Shown: positions 54,070 through 63,863, counted from the stretch's first letter. The stretch: DNA of 64,000 nt from Bifidobacterium coryneforme (GCF_000737865.1 NZ_CP007287.1:728868-792867); one strand, 5' to 3'. Program-made: numbers and translations. The notes: generated by a model not told the origin, from the sequence alone.

Positions 54070-57036
54070 AACGCGAATGAGAACAGGGGCCAGGACCGGC
54101 CCCAGGAACCCGATCAACCCAGGTACCGCTACGATGCACAGATGGCGCAGACCATTGAGGAGCACTGGCAGAAGGAATGGGACCAGGACGGCACCTTCTG
54201 GGCCGCGAATGTGGCTGGGGACCTGAAGGATTCCAAAGGCAGGAACGCCGATGGCCGCAAACCCTACTACGTCATCGACATGTTCCCCTACCCCTCGGGC
54301 AAGGGGCTTCACGTGGGGCACCCGTTGGGTTACATCGCCACGGATGTGGTCAGCCGCTATCACAGGATGAAGGGGGAGAACGTTCTCCATGCCATGGGGT
54401 ATGACGCCTTTGGTCTTCCGGCAGAGCAGTATGCCGTCCAGACCGGGCAGCATCCCCGGGTGACCACCGAGCAGAACATTGCCAACATGCGTTGGCAGCT
54501 TCATCGGCTCGGACTGAGCTTCGATGACCGCCGCTCCTTTGCCACGATTGACACCGACTATGTTCGGTGGACCCAGTGGATATTCTCTCGCATTTATGAA
54601 TCCTGGTATGACCCCGACTATCGCCGCAAGGGCGGAGGGCTGGGCTCGGCCCGTCCCATCAGTGAGCTGGAGGATGCCTTCAGATCCGGTTCTCGCCCCA
54701 TTCCAGGTCATCCCGGCCGGAAATGGGATGAACTCGACCAGGCCGAGCGCTCGGACATTCTCAATGACCACCGGCTGGCGTACATCTCCAAGTCGCCGGT
54801 CAACTGGTGCCCCGGTCTGGGTACGGTCCTGGCCAATGAGGAGGTGACGGCCGAGGGCCGGTCGGAGCGTGGCAACTACCCGGTCTACCAGCGTGAGCTC
54901 AAGCAGTGGTCCATGCGGATCACCTCGTATGGGCATCGTCTGGTCGAGGATCTGGACATCCTGGACTGGCCCGAAAAGGTCAAGCTCATGCAGCGCAACT
55001 GGATCGGCGAATCGCATGGTGCATCGGTGCTCTTCAAGGTTCCCGTCCAGGACGGCGAGGAGACCATGGAGGTGTACACCACCAGACCCGACACTCTTTT
55101 CGGGACCACCTTCGCCGTGGTGTCGCCCGAACATAACCTCCTCAGGCATGTACCCGACCAGTGGCCTGAGGGTATCGCCGAGGACTGGAAGGGCGGATAC
55201 CCTGACCCGCAGTCCGCTGTCAAGGCCTATCGGCAGGCAGCCGAAGCCAAGACGGCCAAGGACAGGGTGGATGAGGCCGGTGAGAAGACGGGTCTCTTCA
55301 CTGGTCTTTACGCCGTCAACCCCATCACAGGGGCACGCCTTCCGATTTTCACGGCCGACTATGTCCTGATGGACTACGGTACCGGAGCAATCATGGCTGT
55401 TCCGGGTGGCGACCAGCGGGATTACGATTTCGCGACGAAGTACGGTCTGCCGGTCATCTACACGGTCAAGCCCCTACCGGGTTCAGGTCAGGAGCTGGCC
55501 GAATTCGAGGGGAAGGCGCCTTTCGTCTCCCATGACGGCATCGTCATCAACTCCTCAACCGAAGCCACCGAGGAGGAGGGGAGCGCCCTCAGTCTCGATG
55601 GGTTGCGCGTTGACCAGGCCATCGAAAAGGTGACGGCCTGGCTGGAATCGACAGGAGTCGGCAAGGGAACCGTCTCCTACCGCCTGCGCGATTGGCTGTT
55701 CTCCCGTCAGCGCTACTGGGGTGAGCCCTTCCCGGTTGTCTATGATGACCAGGGACTGCCCCACCTGATTCCCGACGACCAGCTGCCTGTCGCCCTGCCT
55801 GACGTGCCGGACTATTCGCCCAAGACATTCGATCCGGAGGATTCTGAGTCGAATCCCGAGGCTCCGCTCAGCCGAAACCAGGACTGGGTCGACGTGACCC
55901 TGGACCTGGGCGATGGCCCCAAGGTTTATCATCGGGACACCAACACCATGCCCAACTGGGCTGGTTCCTGCTGGTACTACATGAGGTACATCGACCCGCA
56001 TGATGCCCAGCATATGGTGGAATCCGATGAATTCGACTACTGGCTGGGGCCCAATCACAACGACACGGCCGGAGAATCAGGTGGCGTGGACCTCTACGTG
56101 GGAGGCGTCGAGCACGCCGTTCTCCACCTGCTCTATGCCCGCTTCTGGCACAAGGTGCTCTACGATCTGGGCTTCGTCTCGTCCAAGGAGCCGTTCCACA
56201 GACTCTTCAACCAGGGCATGATCCAGGCATACGCCTTCACCGATCAGCGCGGACAGTACATCCCGGCCGCCGAGGTGGAGGAGAGCGAGGAAGATGGGGA
56301 AACCATCTATACCTGGCAGGGACAGCGGGTCAACCGTGAGTTCGGCAAGATGGGCAAGAGCCTGAAGAACATCATCACCCCGGACGACATGTACCGCACC
56401 TATGGGGCCGATACCTTCCGGCTCTATGAGATGAGCATGGGGCCCTTGGACGAGTCGCGCCCCTGGAACACCAGGAACGTCGTGGGCGGTATGAGGTTCC
56501 TGCAGAGGCTCTGGCGCAACGTCGTTGATGAGGCGACAGGTCAGGTGCATGTGGAGGAGGGCGAGCTGGATGAAAAGACGTTGAAGCTGCTCAACCAGAC
56601 CATCCACGATGTGACCATCGAGATGGAGGGAATGAGGCCGAATACGGCCATTTCCAAGCTGATCGTGCTCAACAACCATCTGACATCGCTCGAGGCAACA
56701 CCACGAGCGGCCGTCGAGCCCCTGATTCTCATGCTCTCGCCCATTGCCCCGCACATCTGCGAGGAGCTCTGGAGCAGACTTGGTCACCAGGAGTCCATCG
56801 CCCATGCCGACTGGCCTACCTGGGAGGAGCGTTATCTTGGGCAGGACACCGTAACGGCTGTGGTCCAGGTCAAGGGAAAGGTCCGCGGCAAGCTTGAGGT
56901 CAGCCCCGACATCTCGGCTGAGGAACTCCAGGCCAAGGCCCTTGCCCTACCGGCAATCCAGGAACGTCTGGGGGGTAAGGAACCGCGCAAGGTCATCGTC
57001 AAGGCGCCGAAGATCGTATCGGTGGTTCCGGCCTGA
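54067..57036 (+). CDS. leuS: Leucyl-tRNA synthetase
   Basis: Class I synthetase, 989 residues; actinobacterial LeuRS is long. HIGH motif as HVGH (82-85, in FPYPSGKGLHVGHPLGY), KMSKS as KMGKS (761-765), a CP1 editing domain in the middle (TTRPDTLFGTTFAVVSPEH, MAVPGGDQRDYDFA), and a C-terminal anticodon-binding and Zn/extension region. An insert of about 45 residues (RRKGGGLGSARPISELEDAFRSG...) precedes CP1. ATG 54067 is preferred; ATG 54049 adds six residues. Ends at a terminator. Confidence 0.96.
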   Translation: MNANENRGQDRPQEPDQPRYRYDAQMAQTIEEHWQKEWDQDGTFWAANVAGDLKDSKGRNADGRKPYYVIDMFPYPSGKGLHVGHPLGYIATDVVSRYHRMKGENVLHAMGYDAFGLPAEQYAVQTGQHPRVTTEQNIANMRWQLHRLGLSFDDRRSFATIDTDYVRWTQWIFSRIYESWYDPDYRRKGGGLGSARPISELEDAFRSGSRPIPGHPGRKWDELDQAERSDILNDHRLAYISKSPVNWCPGLGTVLANEEVTAEGRSERGNYPVYQRELKQWSMRITSYGHRLVEDLDILDWPEKVKLMQRNWIGESHGASVLFKVPVQDGEETMEVYTTRPDTLFGTTFAVVSPEHNLLRHVPDQWPEGIAEDWKGGYPDPQSAVKAYRQAAEAKTAKDRVDEAGEKTGLFTGLYAVNPITGARLPIFTADYVLMDYGTGAIMAVPGGDQRDYDFATKYGLPVIYTVKPLPGSGQELAEFEGKAPFVSHDGIVINSSTEATEEEGSALSLDGLRVDQAIEKVTAWLESTGVGKGTVSYRLRDWLFSRQRYWGEPFPVVYDDQGLPHLIPDDQLPVALPDVPDYSPKTFDPEDSESNPEAPLSRNQDWVDVTLDLGDGPKVYHRDTNTMPNWAGSCWYYMRYIDPHDAQHMVESDEFDYWLGPNHNDTAGESGGVDLYVGGVEHAVLHLLYARFWHKVLYDLGFVSSKEPFHRLFNQGMIQAYAFTDQRGQYIPAAEVEESEEDGETIYTWQGQRVNREFGKMGKSLKNIITPDDMYRTYGADTFRLYEMSMGPLDESRPWNTRNVVGGMRFLQRLWRNVVDEATGQVHVEEGELDEKTLKLLNQTIHDVTIEMEGMRPNTAISKLIVLNNHLTSLEATPRAAVEPLILMLSPIAPHICEELWSRLGHQESIAHADWPTWEERYLGQDTVTAVVQVKGKVRGKLEVSPDISAEELQAKALALPAIQERLGGKEPRKVIVKAPKIVSVVPA

Positions 57037-57105
57037 GGATTCCCCGGCAGCGGAGCGCCTGATTGAGTGGACTCGGTTCCTGACCGGGTCCACCTTCGAC
57101 CACAT

Positions 57106-57135
57106 CCCCCTTCCCGACATCGGGGAGGGGGTTTT
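57106..57135 (+). terminator. Terminator after leuS
   Basis: CCCCCTTCCCGA (57106-57117) pairs with CGGGGAGGGGG (57121-57131), then TTTT. It lies just before the comEA start, so comEA may depend on read-through or a promoter within the hairpin region. Confidence 0.75.
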
Positions 57136-57153
57136 GCATGCCAGGATGGGCCA

Positions 57154-57921
57154 ATGAAGACAGATCCTGCATACGACGGTCGGCGGGCCAGGAGACGGGG
57201 TCTTCCTCCGGTCCCGGTCCACGGTGAACACAGGTCGGGGAATCCTGACACCAAGGATATGCCTCCCCGGCTGCCTCCTCCGGAGCCGCCTCTGCTTGGC
57301 CGGCCCCTATCCTCCCTCCCGAAAGCGGAGCCGGCCGGAATCATCAGGGACCGCCCCAGACTGATTTTCAAACCGAGTCATGCCCTGGCTGCCATCCTGG
57401 TTCTGGTCCTTGCTCTCGCCACAAGTCTGACGCTCTTCGTCCAGCAGTCCATCTCGCTTGCGGGTTCGGCACCGCAGGCAGGCGAAGCTGCGGACGGGGC
57501 GACGGGTGGAAAACCTGTAGGTGGGAAGCGCCAGAGGTCAGGTAAGGGCATCAAGACCCCGGCAGGTGGCTCAGGCCTCGCCTCAGAGCCGGCGGGTGGG
57601 ATTGATCCCGCTGCAACCGCGAACGGTGCGATGGGGGCTGGAAACGTACCGGGGCCAGTCTCTCCTTCGGATGCCGTTGAGGCACCGGGAGCCGGGACAC
57701 CAACCTCACAAGGGGGAGTCTCCGGGAGCCGGGTTGATGTCAATACGGCAACTGCCGACCAGTTGCAGGGAATCAAGGGGATAGGTCCGGTCATGGCTCA
57801 ACGTATCGTTGAGCACCGCAACCGTACAGGACGATTCTCCTCGGTGGATCAATTGCTGGACATACCGGGGATAGGGCCCAAGACGCTCGATAAGTTGCGA
57901 CCCTTCCTGGTGGTCCAGTGA
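57154..57921 (+). CDS. comEA: ComEA-like helix-hairpin-helix DNA-binding protein
   Basis: Surface DNA receptor of the competence apparatus, 255 residues. A proline- and arginine-rich N-terminus, a membrane anchor at about residues 76-96 (LAAILVLVLALATSLTLFV), a Gly/Pro-rich linker, and two C-terminal helix-hairpin-helix units (LQGIKGIGPVMAQRIVEHR and LLDIPGIGPKTLDKL). The SLBB domain found in many ComEA homologues is not seen. ATG 57154. It overlaps comEC by 4 bases. Confidence 0.88.
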   Translation: MKTDPAYDGRRARRRGLPPVPVHGEHRSGNPDTKDMPPRLPPPEPPLLGRPLSSLPKAEPAGIIRDRPRLIFKPSHALAAILVLVLALATSLTLFVQQSISLAGSAPQAGEAADGATGGKPVGGKRQRSGKGIKTPAGGSGLASEPAGGIDPAATANGAMGAGNVPGPVSPSDAVEAPGAGTPTSQGGVSGSRVDVNTATADQLQGIKGIGPVMAQRIVEHRNRTGRFSSVDQLLDIPGIGPKTLDKLRPFLVVQ

Positions 57922-59873
57922 AGCGGCAACCTGGGCGGAGCGCCGGCCTCTTCTCCTCGGTATGCCGATTATCGCTTATAGGACATGGAACCGAATACCG
58001 GATGCGGGAGCAAGGTAGTCGGGATTGGAGACTCCTCCCAGTAGCCTGTACCGCCTGGATAACGGTTCTCCTGGTACGGACCTTCTTCCGTCAAGCCCAT
58101 CCCGGACTGGACAGGCCAGGGTCGAAGAGCGCACGAATTGCTCAAACGGACGGACTCGCCAACCAGAGCCTGCGGGGCGGATATTGGTGGAGCATGACCG
58201 GATTACTGCTGGCGATCATGCTCAGCCTGGGGTTCTTTCTATTCGCATGCGGCCGAAGGCGGAAGTCACCCGAGGGGAGGAACAAGGCACGTTCCACCGC
58301 TATGGAGGCGCGGAACATTGATTTGGACAGGTCTCTGAGTGGGGTCAAGACCAGCCTTCCTGGAATAGCGGTCGTCGGTGCCGCAATGATGGTCATGACC
58401 GTGGTCACCCTGGTCTCGCAGGTCTCCGAACAGGCAGGACCTGCATACAGACAGGTCATGAGTGGTAAGGCCCAAGCGAAGATTCAAGGTCGACTGGTGT
58501 CGCCGGTGAAGGTATCGGAACGAAGGGGATGGGATTGTCGGGCGAAGTTGGGCATGAACTTCATCGTGATAAACGGTGTTGGTACGCCCACTTCCGAGGA
58601 GGCAGTCGTCTATGCAAGAGGGAAGTCATGCCAGATGGCCATGGCTGGACGGTATCGGGTATCCGGGCTTCTGGTTGCATCCACGTTCGGTCAGGAGCCC
58701 CTGTGGGTGGAGGTACAAGAGGGGACCAAGGCTGAGGAACTGGAACGCCCCGGATTCCTGCACCGACTGGTCAATCGGATGCAGGAGTCCTTCCTGGCGC
58801 AGACTCGGCCGCTGAGCGACCAGGGCAGGGTGCTGGTACCCGGGTTGACCATGGGAATGCTGGGTAGTGAAGGCATAGTGTTCGACGAGTGGGTCGATGG
58901 CAGGCCGGCACAGGTGGTGGAACCTGTGTATGCAGCCAGGTTGAAAGAGGACTTCAGGAGGTCAGGCATTCTCCACCTGATGGCGGTATCCGGCGGGCAC
59001 TTCATGCTTCTGGCTGCAGGGCTGACTCGGTTGATGCGGGCTCTGCGCTCGCCGCCCTTGCTTACGGGTGTGGTTCTGGTGGGATCCTATCTGGGGCTGG
59101 GCTTGATCATGGTTCCCTCTGATTCCGTGCTCAGGGCCCAGACCATGGGGCTTATGGCTGCCATGGCCACGGCATGCAGGAGGCGTTCTCAATCCATCAA
59201 TGCCCTTTCCTGGTGCGTCATCCTGACGCTGGTGTTGAAACCTTCCATGGCTTCCAGTTTCGGATTTGCCTTGTCTGCGGCCGCTGTATTGGGTATCAGC
59301 ATGCTTGGAGAAGCCATATTGGATCGATTGGTGGACCATATGCCGACTCTGCTGGCCGGGCCATTGGCAATGACCTTGGCGGCCGAGGCCGGAACCCTTC
59401 CCATACAGATTCTCATGTCCCAACAGATATCGCTCTTTTCACCCCTGGCCAATCTGATTGTTGCCCCGGTTGTGGATTTTGCCACCATCTCAGGCCTGGC
59501 CGGGATGATGATTTCGTGGTTTTGCCCGGGGGCGGGGCGCCTCCTGGCCTGGGTGTCCTCATGGGGAACCGGAGTCATGGAGGTTGGTGCAACCTGGTTG
59601 GGAGAATCCAACATAGGCACGCTGGCTTGGCCTCCGGGTGGTCTCGGCATCCTGTCCCTGGTGCTGGTCGAGGTTGGCATCCTCCTCTGTGTACACATGA
59701 TCAGATTCACCGGGCTGCTTGGGCTGGATCCTGATCAGGGTGACATGGAAGAAGTCGGGGTACCGTTCAGACCTTCCACCTGGTTCAAGGCGGAACGGTG
59801 GCTTCGTCAGACACGGGAGCAGGTATCCTCGATGCATTTCGCTTCCCGAGGCAATCCCGACAAGGGGAGCTGA
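57918..59873 (+). CDS. comEC: ComEC/Rec2-like DNA channel protein, competence domain only
   Basis: Polytopic membrane protein for DNA uptake, 651 residues. About ten membrane segments; an N-terminal OB-like region (KIQGRLVSPVKVSERRGWDC) and the ComEC core HLMAVSGGHFMLLAAGLTRL near the middle. The C-terminal metallo-beta-lactamase nuclease domain of B. subtilis ComEC is absent: after LVEVGILLCVHMIRF only a 50-residue polar tail remains. GTG 57918 overlaps the comEA stop by 4 bases. Function in DNA uptake is inferred. Confidence 0.85.
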   Translation: MKRQPGRSAGLFSSVCRLSLIGHGTEYRMREQGSRDWRLLPVACTAWITVLLVRTFFRQAHPGLDRPGSKSARIAQTDGLANQSLRGGYWWSMTGLLLAIMLSLGFFLFACGRRRKSPEGRNKARSTAMEARNIDLDRSLSGVKTSLPGIAVVGAAMMVMTVVTLVSQVSEQAGPAYRQVMSGKAQAKIQGRLVSPVKVSERRGWDCRAKLGMNFIVINGVGTPTSEEAVVYARGKSCQMAMAGRYRVSGLLVASTFGQEPLWVEVQEGTKAEELERPGFLHRLVNRMQESFLAQTRPLSDQGRVLVPGLTMGMLGSEGIVFDEWVDGRPAQVVEPVYAARLKEDFRRSGILHLMAVSGGHFMLLAAGLTRLMRALRSPPLLTGVVLVGSYLGLGLIMVPSDSVLRAQTMGLMAAMATACRRRSQSINALSWCVILTLVLKPSMASSFGFALSAAAVLGISMLGEAILDRLVDHMPTLLAGPLAMTLAAEAGTLPIQILMSQQISLFSPLANLIVAPVVDFATISGLAGMMISWFCPGAGRLLAWVSSWGTGVMEVGATWLGESNIGTLAWPPGGLGILSLVLVEVGILLCVHMIRFTGLLGLDPDQGDMEEVGVPFRPSTWFKAERWLRQTREQVSSMHFASRGNPDKGS

Positions 59874-59914
59874 ACACCTCCCGCAATGTCCAGCGATACG
59901 GGGAGATTTGAATC

Positions 59915-60898
59915 ATGACGAAAGCTCAACAGGGAAATGCGCCTGTCATGATGGTTGTCGGCGGAGATACCTTCCTTAACGGGCAACGTGTCAAGGAACT
60001 CTGCGCCAAAGCCTGTCAGTCAAATCCGGACTGTGAATTCATGGAGCTTAACGCTTCCACCTGCGACTCCTATACCTTCGATGAGGCGGTTAGCCCCTCC
60101 CTGTTGAGTGATCGGGCCGTCGTTCTTCTGGACGATATGCAACTCGCCGACGAGTCCCTGGGTGAAACGCTCATCGCCTTCTGCAAGGAAGCCGTCAAGA
60201 ATCCGCAAGACAGCAGCATCCTCATCTGCCGCCATGACGGAGGCAACAAGGGTAGACGTCTGCTTGATCAGATGACCAAGGGTGGAGCTGTCAAGGAGCA
60301 GGTGCCGGACCTGAAGAAGTTCGATGCGAAGGTCAACTTCGTGCTTTCCCGCTTCGAACAACGCGGAAGACGGGTGGAACCACGGGCGGCCCAGCAGCTG
60401 GTGGACGTCCTGGGGGAGCGGACCCCCGAGCTGGCTTCCATGTGCTCCCAGTTATGCGATGATTTTGACCAGAATCCACTCACTCTGGATACCGTGAACG
60501 CATATCTGACGGACAATCCTGCCGTCAGCGGGTTCGCAGTAGCCGACATGGCCCTGGCCGGTCGCAGCGCCCAGGCTGTGGTCGCGCTCCGGTCCTCAAT
60601 CGAGCAGGGCAACGATCCCATCTCACTGATAGGTGTCCTGGCCCTGAAGCTCAGGGTTTTGGGCAAACAAGCGGCTATTCAGGCGGGTACGATCAGTCAG
60701 GCAGAAGCCAAGTCCGCATACTGGCAGCTGCGTGACGCCCGAAGGCAACTGCGCGGTTGGACCTCTGACGGACTGGCGACCTGCTTCGAAGCCCTGGCAG
60801 CTGCCGATGAAGAGTGCAAGACCAACGGTGGTGACGCTGTGTATGCGTTGGAGCGGGCTGTGGAGCTCATTGCCGCCAAGGGGAGGGCAAGGGCATGA
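59915..60898 (+). CDS. holA: DNA polymerase III delta subunit
   Basis: Clamp-loader subunit that opens the sliding clamp. 327 residues, AAA+ fold lacking a functional P-loop, as usual: VMMVVGGDTFLNGQRV at the N-terminus, VVLLDDMQLAD, and helical C-terminus GNDPISLIGVLALKLRVLGKQ. ATG 59915 has GGGGAGA upstream. It follows comEC by 41 bases in the classic comEA-comEC-holA order. Overlaps tsaE by 4 bases. Confidence 0.92.
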   Translation: MTKAQQGNAPVMMVVGGDTFLNGQRVKELCAKACQSNPDCEFMELNASTCDSYTFDEAVSPSLLSDRAVVLLDDMQLADESLGETLIAFCKEAVKNPQDSSILICRHDGGNKGRRLLDQMTKGGAVKEQVPDLKKFDAKVNFVLSRFEQRGRRVEPRAAQQLVDVLGERTPELASMCSQLCDDFDQNPLTLDTVNAYLTDNPAVSGFAVADMALAGRSAQAVVALRSSIEQGNDPISLIGVLALKLRVLGKQAAIQAGTISQAEAKSAYWQLRDARRQLRGWTSDGLATCFEALAAADEECKTNGGDAVYALERAVELIAAKGRARA

Positions 60899-61497
60899 GT
60901 CTGAAACTGATGGGTGCCGAAATCGATGAAATGCGCCTGTCCGTCCCGGAGAGTCCAGACATGCAGGAGCTCGGCGGTATGGTGGCCGACTGCCTTCGAG
61001 GCGGTGATGTTGTGCTGCTGTCGGGGCCTCTGGGGGCAGGGAAGACAACCTTCGCGCAGGGATTGGGCAAGGGCCTTGAGGTGGACGGGTCCGTGGTTTC
61101 ACCTACGTTTACGATTGCTCGCGAACTCCACGGCCGTCTGAATGATGGCAGACCGGTCAACCTGATTCACGTGGATGCCTATCGTCTCGGTGGGGATGGA
61201 TACGACCCCGGGGAGGACAGTGTGAATCGGTTGCTCGATGAGCTGGAATCCCTGGGGTTGGACGAAGAGTTGGAAGAGCCGGGCCAGGAGACGGTTGTGC
61301 TGATGGAATGGGGGGAGCAGATGGCATCGGTGCTGGCGAATCAGCGTCTGGAGGTCATCATCGACCGCCCCCTGGAGGGGGGAGTAAATCCCGATCAGCC
61401 CCCGACCAGCCTCGGAAAGCGTGAAGTTACCTTGCGTGGGGTAGGCTCGTCATGGAAATCCAGAATGAGGTCTCTGCGGAAGGCGGTTCAGGCATGA
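60895..61497 (+). CDS. tsaE: tRNA t6A biosynthesis ATPase TsaE
   Basis: ATPase partner of TsaB/TsaD in N6-threonylcarbamoyl-adenosine synthesis at A37 of ANN-decoding tRNAs. 200 residues, about 45 longer than typical, with an acidic insert near residues 103-132 (GDGYDPGEDS...DEELEEPGQE). Walker A SGPLGAGKTTFA (43-54), VSPTFTIARE, and VDAYRL. ATG 60895 overlaps holA (ATGA) and its own stop overlaps tsaB (ATGA). Confidence 0.93.
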   Translation: MSLKLMGAEIDEMRLSVPESPDMQELGGMVADCLRGGDVVLLSGPLGAGKTTFAQGLGKGLEVDGSVVSPTFTIARELHGRLNDGRPVNLIHVDAYRLGGDGYDPGEDSVNRLLDELESLGLDEELEEPGQETVVLMEWGEQMASVLANQRLEVIIDRPLEGGVNPDQPPTSLGKREVTLRGVGSSWKSRMRSLRKAVQA

Positions 61498-62324
61498 GTG
61501 GCCAGGAGGGTCATGACTCCATGGATGAGGCGACCGGATCGGTCCTGGTGATTGATACTTCGTTCGGCTCGACGGTTGGTGTCCTGGGCCGCGAGCCCAG
61601 GGTCGAAACCGATTCCAGATCCCACGTGGAGCATCTTCAGGTCAATATCGCCGCAGTGATGGCCGATGCGGGCTTGGCTCCCGACGACCTGGATACGGTT
61701 GTGGTCGGACTTGGGCCCGCACCGTTCACCGGTCTCAGGGCCGGTATAGTAACGGCCAAGGCCCTGGCCTATGCCACTGGTGCGAAATTGCTGGGACAGG
61801 ACATCCTTCTTCCGCAGGCCAGGTTCGCCTATAAGCAGGCCCTTGCCGCATATGGTGAAACAACGTCCGGGCAGGCCCGGATGGGTGAAGGGGTGCGGAT
61901 ACTGACCCTGGCCGTCAATGATGCTCGCCGGCACCAGCTGTATTTCCAGCTCTTTGATGACTTTGGTGAGGAGTTCGACTCCGTCCGTTCGCTTGCTCCG
62001 ATGGATATCGATTATCCTGATGCGATAGCTGAACGGGTTTCCGGGATTGTCGATGATCGGAAGGCCGCAGGACAAGAGGTCCAGGTGGTCATCAGTGGTC
62101 ACGGAGCAAGGCGGTATGAGGACAACTGGCGGGCACGGCTACCCGAAGCCCTTGTTTCGGGGGAGTCCTTCCTTGATAGCGGTGCTCCCGGGCTGGCCCT
62201 CATGGTTGATTGTGCCAGAAGCCGGGATTCGGCGAACCCGGGGCGTGATTTGGTTGAACCGCTCTATCTGCGGAGGCCGGATGTGTCCGTCCCCAACCCC
62301 CTCAAGCATGTGGTGAAATCCTGA
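61494..62324 (+). CDS. tsaB: tRNA t6A biosynthesis protein TsaB
   Basis: Inactive TsaD paralogue that dimerises with it. 276 residues. SVLVIDTSFGSTVGVL, HVEHLQVNIAAVMADAGL and GLGPAPFTGLRAGIVTAKALAYATG are the family signatures. ATG 61494 overlaps the tsaE stop; upstream codons to 61452 lie inside tsaE. Its stop overlaps the rimI ATG by one base. Confidence 0.93.
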   Translation: MSGQEGHDSMDEATGSVLVIDTSFGSTVGVLGREPRVETDSRSHVEHLQVNIAAVMADAGLAPDDLDTVVVGLGPAPFTGLRAGIVTAKALAYATGAKLLGQDILLPQARFAYKQALAAYGETTSGQARMGEGVRILTLAVNDARRHQLYFQLFDDFGEEFDSVRSLAPMDIDYPDAIAERVSGIVDDRKAAGQEVQVVISGHGARRYEDNWRARLPEALVSGESFLDSGAPGLALMVDCARSRDSANPGRDLVEPLYLRRPDVSVPNPLKHVVKS

Positions 62325-62827
62325 TGCTTCGTCAGGTGAAAGAACAGGACCTGCCGGTCCTGGCCCGCATGGAGGAGGAGATCTTTTCCAAGTCCGCTTG
62401 GAGCCTTGGCGTGCTCCAGTCGGAACTGAATGCCTCTGCCCGGACCTATCTGGCCTGGGACGAGGAGGGGGATATCCTGGCCTACGGAGGATTTTGGTTC
62501 AATGGGGAAGACGCTGAACTGCTTACCCTCGGTGTGGCTCTTTCGGCCCGCCGCAAGGGACTGGGCAGGACCCTCCTTGCGGAGCTCATCAAGCAGGCCC
62601 GAAAGCAAGGAGCCAATCGGATGTTCCTTGAGGTCCGTGTGGACAACGACCCAGCGTTGAATCTGTATCGGGATATGGGCTTTCGGCGAATCGGCCTGAG
62701 ACGGGGATACTATCAGCCGGAAGGAGTCGACGCCTATACGATGGTAAAGGACCTGACGAAGCGTATCGGCCCGGTAGGCGGAGACAGGAATGACCCGGGA
62801 ACGGAAAGCGAGACGGACAATGAGTGA
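62324..62827 (+). CDS. rimI: Ribosomal-protein-alanine N-acetyltransferase-like GNAT
   Basis: GNAT acetyltransferase, 167 residues. Acetyl-CoA site ARRKGLGRTLLAELIKQAR and the C-terminal NPALNLYRDMGFRRIGLRRGYY (here DNDPALNLYRDMGF). Assigned RimI because of its position between tsaB and tsaD; the true substrate (S18 or others) is not proven. ATG 62324. Confidence 0.9.
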   Translation: MLRQVKEQDLPVLARMEEEIFSKSAWSLGVLQSELNASARTYLAWDEEGDILAYGGFWFNGEDAELLTLGVALSARRKGLGRTLLAELIKQARKQGANRMFLEVRVDNDPALNLYRDMGFRRIGLRRGYYQPEGVDAYTMVKDLTKRIGPVGGDRNDPGTESETDNE

Positions 62828-63863
62828 GCCGGTGGTATTGGGCATCGAATCGACCTGCGATGAGACCGCTGCCGCCTTGATTCAGGGTGATAACTTGCTC
62901 TCCAACGTGGTGGCCTCATCCATGGACCAGCATGCCCGCTATGGCGGTGTCATCCCCGAAATCGCCTCCCGTGCACATGCCGAATCTTTCGTGCCTGTGG
63001 TCTCCCGTGCCCTTTGTGAGGCGGATATGGACCTTGCGCAGGTTGACGCTATAGCGGTGTCCGCCGGCCCTGGGCTGGCGGGGTGCCTGGCTGTCGGTGT
63101 TTCCGGTGCCAAGGCCCTGGCTTGGGCAGCAAAGAAGCCCCTCTACGGCATCAACCACGTAATTGGGCATATCGCAGTCACCCAGCTTCAATTTGGACCT
63201 TTCCCGGATAATACCCTTGCCCTGATAGTCTCCGGAGGGCATACTTCCCTCCTGCATGTCCGGGATATCGCCAGGCAGGTGGACGTAGTTGGTTCCACGC
63301 TGGATGATGCCGCCGGTGAGTGCTTCGACAAGATTGCCCGCCTGCTCGGTTTCCCCTACCCGGGAGGGCCGCACATCGACCGCCATGCCCGACTTGGCAA
63401 CCCTGGGGCCATCCGGGTGCCCCAGGGTCTCACCAAGGGCAAGGCAGGTGCGGAACACCCTTATGACTTCAGCTTCTCTGGAGTCAAGACGGCTGTGGCG
63501 CGCTGGATCGAAAATCAGGAAGCAGCAGGGCGTCAGATTCCCGTGGACGATGTATGCGCCTCCCTGGCCGATTCCGTGTCCAGCGTGCTGACACGAAAGG
63601 CAGTGGCGGCATGCGAGCGGTTTGATTCGGATACCCTGATTGTCGGTGGCGGTTTCTCGGCCAACTCGCAGCTGAGGACTGGGCTGCGGGAGGCAGGAGA
63701 ACGGGAGGGCATTAAGGTACGTATTCCCCGGATTGAACTCTGCACCGACAATGGAGCCATGGTGGCCATGCTGGGCGTCAACCTGGTACGGGCCGGCATA
63801 CGACCTTCTGCACCGGACTTTCCTATAGATTCGGCCATGCCCATGGACAAAATCGTCATGTGA
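62820..63863 (+). CDS. tsaD: tRNA t6A synthase catalytic subunit TsaD
   Basis: Transfers the threonylcarbamoyl group to A37. 347 residues, normal. VVLGIESTCDETAAAL, metal-binding His113 and His117 (INHVIGHIAV), GGHTSLL, DDAAGECFDKIARLLGFPYPGGP, and a C-terminal metal ligand in CTDNGAM. ATG 62820 fits the family start (MSEPVVLGIES) and overlaps rimI by 8 bases; ATG 62790 has a better ribosome site (GGAGACAGGA) and would add ten residues. Confidence 0.95.
   Translation: MSEPVVLGIESTCDETAAALIQGDNLLSNVVASSMDQHARYGGVIPEIASRAHAESFVPVVSRALCEADMDLAQVDAIAVSAGPGLAGCLAVGVSGAKALAWAAKKPLYGINHVIGHIAVTQLQFGPFPDNTLALIVSGGHTSLLHVRDIARQVDVVGSTLDDAAGECFDKIARLLGFPYPGGPHIDRHARLGNPGAIRVPQGLTKGKAGAEHPYDFSFSGVKTAVARWIENQEAAGRQIPVDDVCASLADSVSSVLTRKAVAACERFDSDTLIVGGGFSANSQLRTGLREAGEREGIKVRIPRIELCTDNGAMVAMLGVNLVRAGIRPSAPDFPIDSAMPMDKIVM

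Noticed and set aside
53929..55149. 406-codon minus-strand frame across the leuS start
   Set aside because: It would cover the leuS promoter and class I catalytic motif on the other strand; composition is that of a shadow.
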